From: Fibrobacter succinogenes
Lineage (GTDB): Bacteria; Fibrobacterota; Fibrobacteria; Fibrobacterales; Fibrobacteraceae
Assembly: GCA_902761355.1 (NCBI GenBank)
Contig: CACWJY010000019.1
Location: forward strand, 1 to 60,434
Direction of reading: 5' to 3'
DNA length: 60,434 bases
The position numbers and the translations under genes are program-made. Positions within the stretch are counted from its first letter, which is position 1, and each line of letters begins with the position of its first letter. Below, piece after piece: positions 1 through 7,621 of this stretch. The notes beneath the pieces are model-generated. The model was not told where the DNA came from and did not search any database. It was given only the letters and a program-made list of their open reading frames with translations.

Positions 1-568
1 GCTCGCCCAGGCCGTCAAGAAGGTCGGCGACTATGACATTATCCTCGGTGGCCGCCAGGCTATCGACGGCGACACCGCCCAGGTCGGTCCGCAGATTGCT
101 GAAAAGCTCGGCCTCACCCAGGTGACCTACGCCGAAGAAATCTTGAACCTCGACGAGAAGGCCCGCAAGGTCGTGATCCGCCGCCATATCGACGGTGGTG
201 TGGAAACGGTGGAAGCACCGCTCCCGCTGGTCGTGACCGTGAACGGCAGTGCCGCTCCGTGCCGCCCGCGCAATGCGAAGCGCATCATGAAGTTCAAGAA
301 CGCGACCGCCGTCGCCGAACGCGCTCCGGAAGCCGCCGAGAAGTACGCCGCCCTCATCGCGAAGAAACCTTACCTCGACATCCCGCAGTGGGGTGCCGCG
401 GACATCGACGCCGACCCGACGCAGATCGGTAAGGCCGGTTCTCCGACGAACGTGAAGGCTGTCAAGAACATCGTGTTCAAGGCGAAGGAAAGCCGCACGC
501 TTACCGCGAGCGACGCCGACGTTGAAGGACTTATCAAGGAACTTTTAGACGAGAAGATTATTGGCTAG
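1..568 (+). CDS. etfB: Electron transfer flavoprotein beta subunit, 5' end missing
   Basis: The reading frame is open from base 2 and continues through to the TAG at 566-568, so the gene starts before the window. The visible 188 residues match the C-terminal two thirds of EtfB: the adenine-nucleotide-binding stretch GGRQAIDGDTAQVGPQIAE is near the start, followed by the RIMKFKNA region and the usual C-terminal arm. EtfB pairs with EtfA to form the FAD/AMP-containing flavoprotein that takes electrons from acyl-CoA dehydrogenases, or in bifurcating systems couples them to NADH and ferredoxin. The next gene starts only 3 bases after the stop and carries EtfA and an acyl-CoA dehydrogenase in one chain, so this is one operon. 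Confidence 0.93.
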   Translation, partial: LAQAVKKVGDYDIILGGRQAIDGDTAQVGPQIAEKLGLTQVTYAEEILNLDEKARKVVIRRHIDGGVETVEAPLPLVVTVNGSAAPCRPRNAKRIMKFKNATAVAERAPEAAEKYAALIAKKPYLDIPQWGAADIDADPTQIGKAGSPTNVKAVKNIVFKAKESRTLTASDADVEGLIKELLDEKIIG

Positions 569-571
569 CCT

Positions 572-3280
572 ATGAATAACGTATTTGTATATTGCGAAAT
601 TGAGGGCACGACCGTTGTCGATGTTTCCCTCGAACTTTTGTCCAAGGGTCGCAAGCTGGCCAACACGCTCGGCGTTCAGCTCGAGTGCATCTGCGCCGGC
701 AAGGGCCTCGATGGCATTGAAAAGCAGGTTTTCCCCTACGGTGTCGACAAGGTTCATGTGTTCGATGCCGAAGGCCTGTTCCCCTACACCACCAACCCGC
801 ATGCAGCCCTCGTGGTGAACCTCTTCAAGGAAGAGCAGCCGCAGATTTGCTTGCTCGGTGCAACCGTGATTGGCCGTGACCTCGGCCCGCGCATTTCTAG
901 CGCCATGCACAGCGGCCTTACCGCCGACTGTACCGAACTCGAAATCGACAGCTTCGAAATGAGCATCGGTGGCGTGAAGAAGGCTTACGAAAACCAGCTT
1001 TGCCAGATCCGCCCGGCATTCGGCGGTAACATCGTCGCGACGATCGTGAACCCGGAACACCGTCCGCAGATGGCGACCGTGCGCGAAGGCGTGATGAAGA
1101 AGGAAATCGTGGACCCGAACTACAAGGGTGAAGTTATCAAGCACGACGTGGCCAAGTACGTGCCGGAAACGGAATACGTGGTCAAGGTGCTCGAACGCCA
1201 TGTGGAAAAGGCCAAGCACAACCTCAAGGGCGCCCCGATCGTGGTGGCCGGTGGTTACGGCATGGGCTCCAAGGAAAACTTCGACATGCTGTTTGAACTT
1301 GCCAAGGAACTCCACGCCGAAGTGGGCGCAAGCCGCGCCGCTGTGGATGCGGGCTTTGTCGATCATGACCGCCAGATCGGTCAGACCGGCGTGACTGTCC
1401 GCCCGAAGGTCTATATCGCTTTCGGTATTTCCGGCCAGATCCAGCACCTCGCTGGCATGCAGGATTCAGGAATCATCATCTCCGTGAACTCCGACCCCGA
1501 AGCTCCGATCAACGCTATCGCTGATTACGTGATCAACGGCACCGTCGAAGAAGTTCTCCCGAAGATGATCGCGAATTTTTATACAGATCATCCCGAGATT
1601 AAATTCAACCTCGAAAACAATTCCCTGATGCCGCGCATTGTCGAGCTCAAGGAAAAGGGCTATGCCGACAAGGACGCTTTCGACTATGCGCCGGAAGATT
1701 TTGCCGACGCGATGGACAACTACAACCGTGTGCTCGAAGTCGCTGGCGACATCACCGCGAACACAGTCTTCCCGAACTCGGAAGAAGTGGACGCCGAAGG
1801 CCCGCACTGCGAAAACGGCCGCGTTCGTTACGCAGCGAAGACCTACGAAAACCTCGAAGCCACCCGCAAGGCTGGCCTCAACGGTGTCACGATGCCGCGA
1901 CGCTTTGGCGGCCTGAACTTCCCGATTACCGCCTACACGGCCATCAACGAAATGATCGCCTCTGCAGACGCCGGTTTCGAGAACATCTGGTCCTTGCAGG
2001 ACTGCATCGAGACTCTCTATGAATTTGGCGACGAAGACCAGCGTTCCCGTTTCATTCCGCGCATCTGCGCCGGCGAAACGATGTCGATGGACTTGACCGA
2101 ACCCGATGCCGGTTCCGACCTGCAGCGCGTGATGCTCAAGGCCACCTACAGCGAAGCTGACAAGTGCTGGTACCTGAACGGCGTGAAACGCTTCATCACG
2201 AACGGCGACTCCGACATTCACCTGGTGCTCGCCCGCTCCGAAGAAGGCACCCGCGACGGTCGTGGTCTTTCCATGTTCATCTACGACAAGCGTGACGGTG
2301 GCGTTGACGTCCGCCGCATCGAAAACAAGATGGGTATCCACGGAAGCCCGACTTGCGAACTTGTCTACAAGAACGCCAAGGCTGAGCTTTGCGGCCGCCG
2401 CAAGTTCGGTCTCATCAAGTACGTGATGGCCCTCATGAACGGCGCCCGTCTCGGCATTGCCGCACAGTCCGTGGGCATCAGCCAGATGGCCTACAACGAA
2501 GCTCTCGCCTATGCCAAGGACCGTAAGCAGTTCGCCCAGGCCATCGTGAACTTCCCGGCCGTCTATGAGATGATTTCCCACATCAAGGCTCGCCTTGATG
2601 CAGGCCGCGCCCTGTTGTACCTGACCGCCAGCTACGTGGACATCTACAAGGGCCTCGAAGACATCGAACGTGACCGCAAGCTCACCGACGAAGAAAAGGC
2701 TGAACTCAAGAAATACCAGAAGCTCGCTTCCGCATGCACTCCGCTTGCCAAGGGCATGAACTCCGAATACGCGAACATCAACAGCTACGACAGCATCCAG
2801 GTTCACGGCGGTTCGGGCTACATGCTCGAATACGCTTGCCAGCGCCTGTACCGCGATGCCCGTATCACTTCGATTTACGAAGGTACGACGCAGTTGCAGA
2901 CGGTTGCCGCTCTCCCGCACGTGACCACCGGTACCTACAGCCAGATGCTCGAAGAATTCGAAGCCCAGGATGTGCGCCCGGAATACGAAGCACTCAAGGC
3001 CCGTGCAAAGGCCATGGACGTGAAGTACAACGAAGCTGTGGAATTCGTGAAGGCCGCGAACAACAACGAGTTCACCGACCTCTGCAGCCGCCACCTGTAC
3101 GAAATGGCCGCCAACTGCGTGATGAGCCAGCTGCTCCTCCGCGATGCAACCAAGTCGCCTGAATTGTTCGACAAGAGCGTGAAGGTGTACCTGAACCTCG
3201 CCGAAGCCGAAGTCGCGAAGCACTACAACTTTGTGAAGAGCCTTCGCGTGGAATCGCTCGAAAGCTACAGGAAGGCGTAA
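572..3280 (+). CDS. EtfA-acyl-CoA dehydrogenase fusion protein
   Basis: One uninterrupted 902-residue frame encodes two proteins that are normally separate. Residues 1 to about 330 are EtfA, with the FAD-binding signature around residues 277-310 (PKVYIAFGISGQIQHLAG, then SVNSDPEAPI). Residues about 333-902 are an acyl-CoA dehydrogenase of the long Bacteroidetes-like type, with an extended N-terminus (NFYTDHPEIKF), TEPDAGSDLQ, AYAKDRKQF and the catalytic-base motif IYEGTTQLQ (Glu near residue 770), plus a C-terminal helical extension. The junction is where separate EtfA proteins end and this ACAD family begins, and an in-frame ATG lies there at 1565, so internal initiation could also release a free ACAD. 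Its partner is EtfB immediately upstream. It probably channels electrons from a short-chain acyl-CoA to ETF; substrate not determinable. Confidence 0.92.
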   Translation: MNNVFVYCEIEGTTVVDVSLELLSKGRKLANTLGVQLECICAGKGLDGIEKQVFPYGVDKVHVFDAEGLFPYTTNPHAALVVNLFKEEQPQICLLGATVIGRDLGPRISSAMHSGLTADCTELEIDSFEMSIGGVKKAYENQLCQIRPAFGGNIVATIVNPEHRPQMATVREGVMKKEIVDPNYKGEVIKHDVAKYVPETEYVVKVLERHVEKAKHNLKGAPIVVAGGYGMGSKENFDMLFELAKELHAEVGASRAAVDAGFVDHDRQIGQTGVTVRPKVYIAFGISGQIQHLAGMQDSGIIISVNSDPEAPINAIADYVINGTVEEVLPKMIANFYTDHPEIKFNLENNSLMPRIVELKEKGYADKDAFDYAPEDFADAMDNYNRVLEVAGDITANTVFPNSEEVDAEGPHCENGRVRYAAKTYENLEATRKAGLNGVTMPRRFGGLNFPITAYTAINEMIASADAGFENIWSLQDCIETLYEFGDEDQRSRFIPRICAGETMSMDLTEPDAGSDLQRVMLKATYSEADKCWYLNGVKRFITNGDSDIHLVLARSEEGTRDGRGLSMFIYDKRDGGVDVRRIENKMGIHGSPTCELVYKNAKAELCGRRKFGLIKYVMALMNGARLGIAAQSVGISQMAYNEALAYAKDRKQFAQAIVNFPAVYEMISHIKARLDAGRALLYLTASYVDIYKGLEDIERDRKLTDEEKAELKKYQKLASACTPLAKGMNSEYANINSYDSIQVHGGSGYMLEYACQRLYRDARITSIYEGTTQLQTVAALPHVTTGTYSQMLEEFEAQDVRPEYEALKARAKAMDVKYNEAVEFVKAANNNEFTDLCSRHLYEMAANCVMSQLLLRDATKSPELFDKSVKVYLNLAEAEVAKHYNFVKSLRVESLESYRKA

Positions 3281-3290
3281 GCCCGCAGGA

Positions 3291-3318
3291 TGTCATTCCC
3301 GCGAAAGCGGGAATCTCC
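3291..3318 (+). repeat. Intergenic palindromic repeat, GTCAT...ATCTCC family
   Basis: A 28-base element with arms ATTCCCGC and GCGGGAAT around a GAAA loop, framed by TGTC and CTCC. It has the same outer ends as the elements at 7536-7564 (minus) and 21857-21892. The core fits the ATTCCC-N8-GGGAAT form of the Neisseria dRS3 repeat. It lies between the stop codon and terminator of the ETF operon. Confidence 0.6.
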
Positions 3319-3332
3319 CTTTAAAGAAATCA

Positions 3333-3361
3333 CCCCGGCTCTGACGAGTCGGGGCTTTTTT
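3333..3361 (+). terminator. Intrinsic terminator of the ETF/ACAD operon
   Basis: CCCCGGCTC and GAGTCGGGG form a stem around TGAC with one mismatch, followed by C and a run of T. It sits 52 bases after the ACAD stop codon and faces the convergent gene ending at 3379. Confidence 0.85.
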
Positions 3362-3378
3362 GTCATCAATAAACTTTC

Positions 3379-4917
3379 TTATTCACCATAGCTCTTTAAA
3401 GTCGACTGCAATTCATTAATACGAGCAATTAACCTCTTATTCATTTCAACTTGATCATTGAAGGTTGCTATATCTTGAGCATCTTCTTTTTCAAAGAAAG
3501 CAATCTTTTTTAAGTTGCGTTTCTTTATTAAGGTCATCACAAGGGGACTTGCAACAAGAAATAAGAATTCCAACAACAATATAACAGTATACCAATCAAA
3601 ACCAGACGAAGGCCGACCTTTACCAGCCTCAACAACAATAACCAACGAAGCCACCCACACAACAGCAACAAAAACTCCTATTTTCGATATTATTCTCTTC
3701 TTCTTTTTCGCCATTTCATACAATTTTAATCTTTCTTCTCTTCTTTTACTTATTTCCTTACAATCAGCAACAACAGCTTCGTTTTCGTTCCATTTTTCAT
3801 TAAATTCAGAACGAATCTCTTCTATCTTTTTTTGGCGTTCAGTTTCAATCCGTTTCTTACGTTCTTGTTCTTGTTGGTATTGCTTCTTTAAACGCTCTTG
3901 TTCTAAATAGTATTCGTTTTCAGCGTCCTGCTTATTTTTCAAATACATCACCTTTTCTTCAGAATCCAAAGCTTCTATATAAAGAGGTTCCATCTGAGAA
4001 TAGAGAATACCTATTTCGTCACTATAGCCACCGGGCCTATATGTTCGTCCAGCACATTTGCTATGCACAAACTCTCTAAAATAGATTTGTCTATCAACAA
4101 AGGACATACTTTTGAACATTTTCAAAGTATTGTCTATTCGAAGAATTTTTTGTCTATCTTTAGACGTTGCCTGCTTAGCACATTCATTTTGCAAGTCAGG
4201 ACTCATTTCTATAAGTTCATCTAAAAGATGTTCTTTTTCAACAATTTTTTCAAACCAACATGGTTCTACATTTAGAAGATAGTCTAACGATTCTTTTTTT
4301 GAATGCGTATTTATAAAACGTGATATTTTTTTCTCGGCAAGGTATTTATCTTCATCTTTGATTAATGCCAAATAGTCTTCCGACGAAATACAACCACGAT
4401 ATCGCTGTTGAAGATAAGATCGTTCTCTTGCATCCGCAGATTCTTCAAAGAAAGCAACTATTTCAGAATCAGGCAAACCATCTAAATATTTTTTTCGTTT
4501 TTCCCATTCTTGAGCAAGTTTTTCCTGCTCTCTTTCCCATTTTTCTTCTTCATAACGTCGTTGTTCAGCTTCAACGCGTTCTCGCTCTATTCTATTAGCT
4601 TCTTCTTGAGCTTCTATTTCACGCTGATGATTTTTCGCACGTTCTTCTTCTAACTGTAATTGTTGTTCCTGAAATTTTTGATTTTGCCTTAATTCTTCTT
4701 CATGAAGTCTTTGCTGTTTCTCATCAAATTCGCGATTTCGTCTTTGCAGTTCTCTATCCTGCTTAAGACGTTCTTCATTTAAATCGTTCTGACGTTTCAG
4801 TTCATCCGCTTTTTTGCGTTCAACATCCAATTTTTTACAAAATTCGCATTCACCATAGCCATTGACCGAAAGGTAAATGATATGCCCACAACGAGAACAA
4901 ATTCTTTCTCCGCTCAT
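3379..4917 (-). CDS. Zinc-ribbon, coiled-coil protein with two C-terminal membrane segments
   Basis: This 512-residue protein begins with a zinc-ribbon-like pair of cysteine knuckles (CSRC at residues 8-11, CEFC at about 24-27). A very long Glu/Lys/Arg/Gln-rich coiled coil follows (about 30-145), then a mixed globular region (about 150-310), a second charged helix, two hydrophobic segments close to the C-terminus (about 415-435 and 447-470) and a short coiled tail. It is therefore probably membrane-anchored with a long rod. The DNA is visibly AT-rich compared with the operons on both sides, suggesting acquisition. The gene starts 3 bases after the stop of the upstream minus-strand gene (4921-5556), so the two are probably co-translated. 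I do not recognise a named family; a zinc-ribbon sensor or defence accessory is only a guess. Confidence 0.75.
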   Translation of the reverse strand: MSGERICSRCGHIIYLSVNGYGECEFCKKLDVERKKADELKRQNDLNEERLKQDRELQRRNREFDEKQQRLHEEELRQNQKFQEQQLQLEEERAKNHQREIEAQEEANRIERERVEAEQRRYEEEKWEREQEKLAQEWEKRKKYLDGLPDSEIVAFFEESADARERSYLQQRYRGCISSEDYLALIKDEDKYLAEKKISRFINTHSKKESLDYLLNVEPCWFEKIVEKEHLLDELIEMSPDLQNECAKQATSKDRQKILRIDNTLKMFKSMSFVDRQIYFREFVHSKCAGRTYRPGGYSDEIGILYSQMEPLYIEALDSEEKVMYLKNKQDAENEYYLEQERLKKQYQQEQERKKRIETERQKKIEEIRSEFNEKWNENEAVVADCKEISKRREERLKLYEMAKKKKRIISKIGVFVAVVWVASLVIVVEAGKGRPSSGFDWYTVILLLEFLFLVASPLVMTLIKKRNLKKIAFFEKEDAQDIATFNDQVEMNKRLIARINELQSTLKSYGE

Positions 4918-4920
4918 TAT

Positions 4921-5556
4921 TTACTCCTTGTTTTTTTTGCCACCATTCTTAGTAGATGCTGAAACATAAAGACAAACTTCCAATACTCGAATTGCAGAAC
5001 ACTCTTTTAAGAGATAGCCTTTATTTATTAGAATATTCTGAATATTCAAAATTACAGATTGGTTCTTTGGATTTTTTGCAAGAGCCTGAAGAATCTTTAC
5101 ATAGCTTATATAATTATCTACATCTTTGGACAGATTATGTTTTCCATTCTTAATCACAGCCCCATATACTTTAGAATCGTATATTGGGTAATCATGAGGA
5201 TTAAGAAAATGCAACAGTTTACTAGCACCTACAATTGAATCATTAGTTAATTCCATCACTTTTTCAAGAAAGCCTTTTCCCAAACAACCATTTTCAATAT
5301 TTTTCTTCCACTCTTTAAAATTTTCCGACAACTTCGTACGCCGAATCATTGTCGGCATCCAACCATACGCCATATGAGCTAAACCAACCACGGCCGTTTT
5401 ATCGAAATTATCAACAAAATTGCGTTGTGCAAATTTTAACATATCTTCATACGAAGTCAGTTGTTGTTCATTTTCAGACCGTTGACTTAAATTTTTCGCT
5501 CTTTCCGAAAAATCGTCTATTTCCATTTTGCTTAGTTCATCAATGAACATAGTCAT
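4921..5556 (-). CDS. OGG/HhH-GPD-fold-like protein of unknown function
   Basis: The open frame reaches a GTG at 5613, but the best start is the ATG at 5556, which has GGAG six bases upstream; ATGs at 5577 and 5568 lack one. The protein is about 211 residues. Its most telling part is ASKLLHFLNPHDYPIYDSKV (about residues 130-150 from the chosen start), which resembles the helical core of OGG-like DNA-glycosylase-fold proteins where the phrase SKFLHF-NP-PIYDS precedes the catalytic region. I see no canonical Lys/Asp helix-hairpin-helix signature, so activity is uncertain. The gene is AT-rich, sits 3 bases upstream of the coiled-coil membrane protein gene, and is preceded on the same strand by a candidate structured RNA (5632-5880). 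Together these look like a mobile two-gene module. Confidence 0.6.
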   Translation of the reverse strand: MTMFIDELSKMEIDDFSERAKNLSQRSENEQQLTSYEDMLKFAQRNFVDNFDKTAVVGLAHMAYGWMPTMIRRTKLSENFKEWKKNIENGCLGKGFLEKVMELTNDSIVGASKLLHFLNPHDYPIYDSKVYGAVIKNGKHNLSKDVDNYISYVKILQALAKNPKNQSVILNIQNILINKGYLLKECSAIRVLEVCLYVSASTKNGGKKNKE

Positions 5557-5631
5557 ACCAAACTCCATCGTTAACATCTCTGAAGTCAGCTCCCATTCAG
5601 CAAGAAATCGCACCGAATTTTGAGAGAATAC

Positions 5632-5880
5632 AAAAAAGGCGCGAGTCGTTGCATTTACCTAAGCGAGGCTCTGCATTGCCTGTAACCGATAAACACAAAC
5701 GACCCACGCCCCGAAAGGGCTGTTGCTCTTTGGCTATACGACCAAAGACCGGCTAAAAGGCCGGTACAGCAAACCGAGATACACCGCAAAACGGCATACC
5801 TGCGTGAGCGTTCGCCTTATTCTCGTTCAGGGAAACTGTCGAGATTTCACTTAGAGAACAAGAGCTAAACTCTCTAATAT
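5632..5880 (-). ncRNA. Candidate structured RNA or leader with terminator
   Basis: This gap of about 390 bases has no gene but many hairpins. Read on the minus strand, 5698-5710 and 5638-5650 form a 13-bp helix without mismatch if two G-U pairs are allowed; on the plus strand those two would be C-A mismatches, which assigns the strand. The helix is followed directly by six T (5637-5632), as in an intrinsic terminator. Upstream are CTTTGG/CCAAAG (5728-5747), ACCGGC/GCCGGT (5748-5765), TCTCG/CGAGA (5821-5844) and TTAGAGA/TCTCTAA (5851-5877). The segment is GC-richer than the genes either side. I could not match it to tmRNA, RNase P, SRP or 6S. It could be a free RNA or the leader of the gene starting near 5556. 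Confidence 0.5.
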
Positions 5881-6061
5881 GTCCAATTTAAAAATAACTT
5901 AAATACAGCCCAGACGCACGGAATATTTACAAAAGACTCCAATGTTGTGAAAAAAAACGGCGTTTTTGAGCTAAATTGTAAAGGAAGAGGGGTATTCCAA
6001 GGTGGAAGGGGGTTGCCTTTTTAGCGAGCCAAAAGGTATATTTAGAGTGGAGGATGCTCTT

Positions 6062-6295
6062 ATGCCTATCGAACTACTGGAAAGAATCAAGACCCTTCCC
6101 GAGGGATACGAACAAGAAATCGTCGATTTCTTGGAATCTATCCTATTGAAAGCGGCTCAAGATCACAGAGCATCTAGCAGTCGCAGGATTGGCATTGCCA
6201 AGGGTGAATTGAAGTACCCTGACGATATTGACTTCTGCAACGACGAAATCGCAGAACTGTTTGGCAAGCTAAATCAGAAGATATGGTTTTCCTAA
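6062..6295 (+). CDS. Orphan antitoxin-like protein (DUF2281-type)
   Basis: The ATG at 6062 is preceded by GGAGG with an 8-base spacer and is preferred over the upstream in-frame GTG at 6002, which lacks one. The 77-residue product begins MPIELLERIKTLPEGYEQEI and continues with an amphipathic helix and the tail IGIAKGELKYPDDIDFCNDE, the arrangement of small type II antitoxins (DUF2281/YefM-like length) in which the C-terminal Gly-Lys-rich tail binds the toxin. No toxin follows: the 75 bases after the stop hold only short broken frames. It is therefore probably a solitary or degraded antitoxin left by a lost partner. It stands between two candidate structured RNAs. Confidence 0.65.
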   Translation: MPIELLERIKTLPEGYEQEIVDFLESILLKAAQDHRASSSRRIGIAKGELKYPDDIDFCNDEIAELFGKLNQKIWFS

Positions 6296-6371
6296 CGCAT
6301 GATTCTTTGCTCGCCGATTACGAAGAGCCTTGCGTAACTCTTGTCTGACAATTCATCAAACAACCGACAAA

Positions 6372-6505
6372 TAAAAAAGAGTCCCAACAACGGCTAGGTT
6401 TCCAAAGAAACGCACGGCATGGAGCCGACCTTCACCTACCAAGGACTCTAAAATCACAATGTCCCCTCTGGGACACTTCTGCGAGAGGTGCGAGGGGTCC
6501 TGTTG
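6372..6505 (-). ncRNA. Candidate small RNA with its own promoter and terminator
   Basis: On the minus strand a good promoter (6511-6539) predicts a start near 6505. The transcript has a first domain where CCCCTC (6463-6468) pairs with GAGGGG (6492-6497) around an inner hairpin. The second domain is closed by AGAGTCC/GGACTCT (6443-6449 with 6378-6384), encloses CGGCT/AGCCG (6391-6395 with 6423-6427) and ends in a GTTTC-CAAA-GAAAC hairpin (6398-6411). The closing stem runs directly into a T-run on the minus strand (6378-6373). The total is about 130 bases with no reading frame of note. One inner pair of the first domain fits the plus strand better, so the strand is likely but not certain. Family not recognised. 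Confidence 0.5.
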
Positions 6506-6510
6506 ATGCA

Positions 6511-6539
6511 AATATACATTCGTTTATTCATGCGTGCAA
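6511..6539 (-). promoter_or_regulatory. Promoter of the candidate small RNA
   Basis: Read on the minus strand: TTGCAC (6539-6534), a 17-base spacer, then TATATT (6516-6511). This is a good match to a housekeeping sigma-70-type promoter. It lies just after the stop codon of the GNAT gene, so the RNA would be an independent transcript rather than that gene's 3' UTR. Confidence 0.6.
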
Positions 6540-6550
6540 TAGGGGGATTT

Positions 6551-7168
6551 CTATTTATATTTAATATCAATCAAATCAAAATACATCAGACGTGTATGCA
6601 ACGGCTTCTCGCCCAGTAATTTTACATTGATGCCAAGAGCCCTTGCTTCGTTGACTTCGGAACTATAAAGGAATTTGAAATAGTTTTTCTGATAATAATG
6701 AATTACTTCCGGTTTATTGATCGCATCAACGATGATAAACCGACAACCAGTCTTGTTTTCGTCGCTACGGAACCAAGCTTTGATGAAGTCCATTACTGCA
6801 GAGCCAAAACCTTGTTTGGCAAATTCAATATTCGTCCCCAGACGACCGACTAAAACTCCGGGATAGCGACGAAGGTTTTTCTCGCCATTCTCGGTGACAT
6901 ACTCAATCTTTGCTTTATCTTCAGGAGCAAGTTGCTTGATGCGAATCGAATCGTTTGATATCGTGAATGCAGCAACGATGCTTTCGGGATGTTCCTTTAG
7001 ACGAAAGACATAAGTCTTTCCAAGAAGTTTCTCGCCGTACAAGCAGAAATCCTCCCTGAAAAATTCATCAAGGTCATCATTTCCGCATTTGAAGGGGTTG
7101 CAACTTTGTAGCAATTCCGGAGAAAGCCGAGCAAAGGAGCATCGGTTCAAAAATTCGGCAAGGGTCAT
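6551..7168 (-). CDS. GNAT-family N-acetyltransferase, probable toxin of a TA-like pair
   Basis: The 205-residue protein opens with a CNPFKCGNDDLDEFF region and continues through the GNAT core: VGRLGTNIEFAKQGFGSAVMDF is the acetyl-CoA pyrophosphate-binding loop (an atypical R/Q-x-x-G-x-A version), followed by FIIVDAINKPEVIHYYQKNYF, the beta-5/alpha-4 region. This layout is that of GNAT enzymes found with a small upstream partner, some of which are tRNA-acetylating toxins (TacT/AtaT group). The ATG at 7168 lies 2 bases after the stop of the 51-residue gene upstream, so translation is coupled. A toxin role is inferred from this pairing and from the family; a metabolic acetyltransferase remains possible. 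Confidence 0.75.
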   Translation of the reverse strand: MTLAEFLNRCSFARLSPELLQSCNPFKCGNDDLDEFFREDFCLYGEKLLGKTYVFRLKEHPESIVAAFTISNDSIRIKQLAPEDKAKIEYVTENGEKNLRRYPGVLVGRLGTNIEFAKQGFGSAVMDFIKAWFRSDENKTGCRFIIVDAINKPEVIHYYQKNYFKFLYSSEVNEARALGINVKLLGEKPLHTRLMYFDLIDIKYK

Positions 7169-7170
7169 GT

Positions 7171-7326
7171 CTAGAAACCTTGTTCGCGGAGGAAATTCCT
7201 AACGAGCAGGATTTTATCACCAAAATCCTGTTTACGCTCGTTCTTTTCGGCATATTCGGCTTCCTTGAGAAAACGCTCTGCGTCTTCCCCTTGAAGTGTC
7301 GGTATGGATCTTATTGCCACTGCCAT
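7171..7326 (-). CDS. Small 51-residue partner (putative antitoxin) of the GNAT protein
   Basis: An ATG at 7326 with GAGGAA seven bases upstream opens a 51-codon frame ending in TAG at 7171-7173. The product begins MAVAIRSIPTLQGEDAERFL and is highly charged (many Glu, Lys and Arg), with one predicted amphipathic helix and a short basic C-terminus. It precedes the GNAT gene by 2 bases and shares its promoter, the standard antitoxin-first order. Its charged, small and probably partly disordered nature fits an antitoxin. No DNA-binding motif can be assigned from sequence alone. Confidence 0.65.
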   Translation of the reverse strand: MAVAIRSIPTLQGEDAERFLKEAEYAEKNERKQDFGDKILLVRNFLREQGF

Positions 7327-7346
7327 AGGTTTGTTCCTCAGTTTAA

Positions 7347-7375
7347 AAAATAGGTTTTGAATGTCTAATTGTCAA
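7347..7375 (-). promoter_or_regulatory. Promoter of the GNAT toxin-antitoxin-like operon
   Basis: On the minus strand TTGACA (7375-7370), a 17-base spacer and TATTTT (7352-7347) form a near-consensus sigma-70-type promoter, 20 bases before the first start codon. Confidence 0.7.
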
Positions 7376-7416
7376 TATGGCGTTTTTTGCACATATCCTA
7401 AAATAGCATTTAAAAA

Positions 7417-7431
7417 TGACACAAAGTGTCA
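7417..7431. promoter_or_regulatory. Palindromic operator-like site TGACAC-AAA-GTGTCA
   Basis: A perfect 6+3+6 inverted repeat lies about 42 bases upstream of the -35 box of the GNAT operon. It is not followed by a T-run in a useful place, so a protein-binding site is likelier than a terminator. The binder is unknown. Confidence 0.45.
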
Positions 7432-7446
7432 AAATGAAAAAAAATT

Positions 7447-7565
7447 TTGGGCGGGCAAAGCCGGGCGTTGCGGGTGCGGCGTTTGAGCACCCGCAGTAGG
7501 GGTAGCGGAAGACCCGGCTGGGGTGGGCAAAAAAAGGAGATGCCCGGTCAAGCCGGGCATGACAC
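7447..7565. repeat. GC-rich intergenic repeat cluster
   Basis: This stretch is sharply more GC-rich than the AT-rich DNA just before it and is built of hairpins: GCGGGTGC/GCACCCGC (about 7470-7494) and a minus-strand copy of the GTCAT...ATCTCC palindrome at 7536-7564 (stem GCCCGG/CCGGGC). The minus-strand palindrome is followed by a T-run (7536-7529), so it could also terminate the gene ending at 7622. A possible 71-codon plus-strand frame here looks like repeat sequence, not a gene. Confidence 0.5.
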
Positions 7566-7621
7566 TATGGGTGGGGCCGGGGCTGAAGCGAGGGGGATTC
7601 TTCCCCCTTTTTATTCAGGCC

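Noticed and set aside
545..3223. Long minus-strand frames (545-1447 and 1466-3223) opposite EtfA-ACAD
   Set aside because: Shadows of the fused gene; no motifs, and the plus-strand protein is unmistakable.
6378..6449. The hairpin domain as a tRNA-like gene
   Set aside because: Its length is tRNA-like, but it lacks D-arm, anticodon-arm and T-arm consensus bases and a CCA-type end, and it ends in a T-run.
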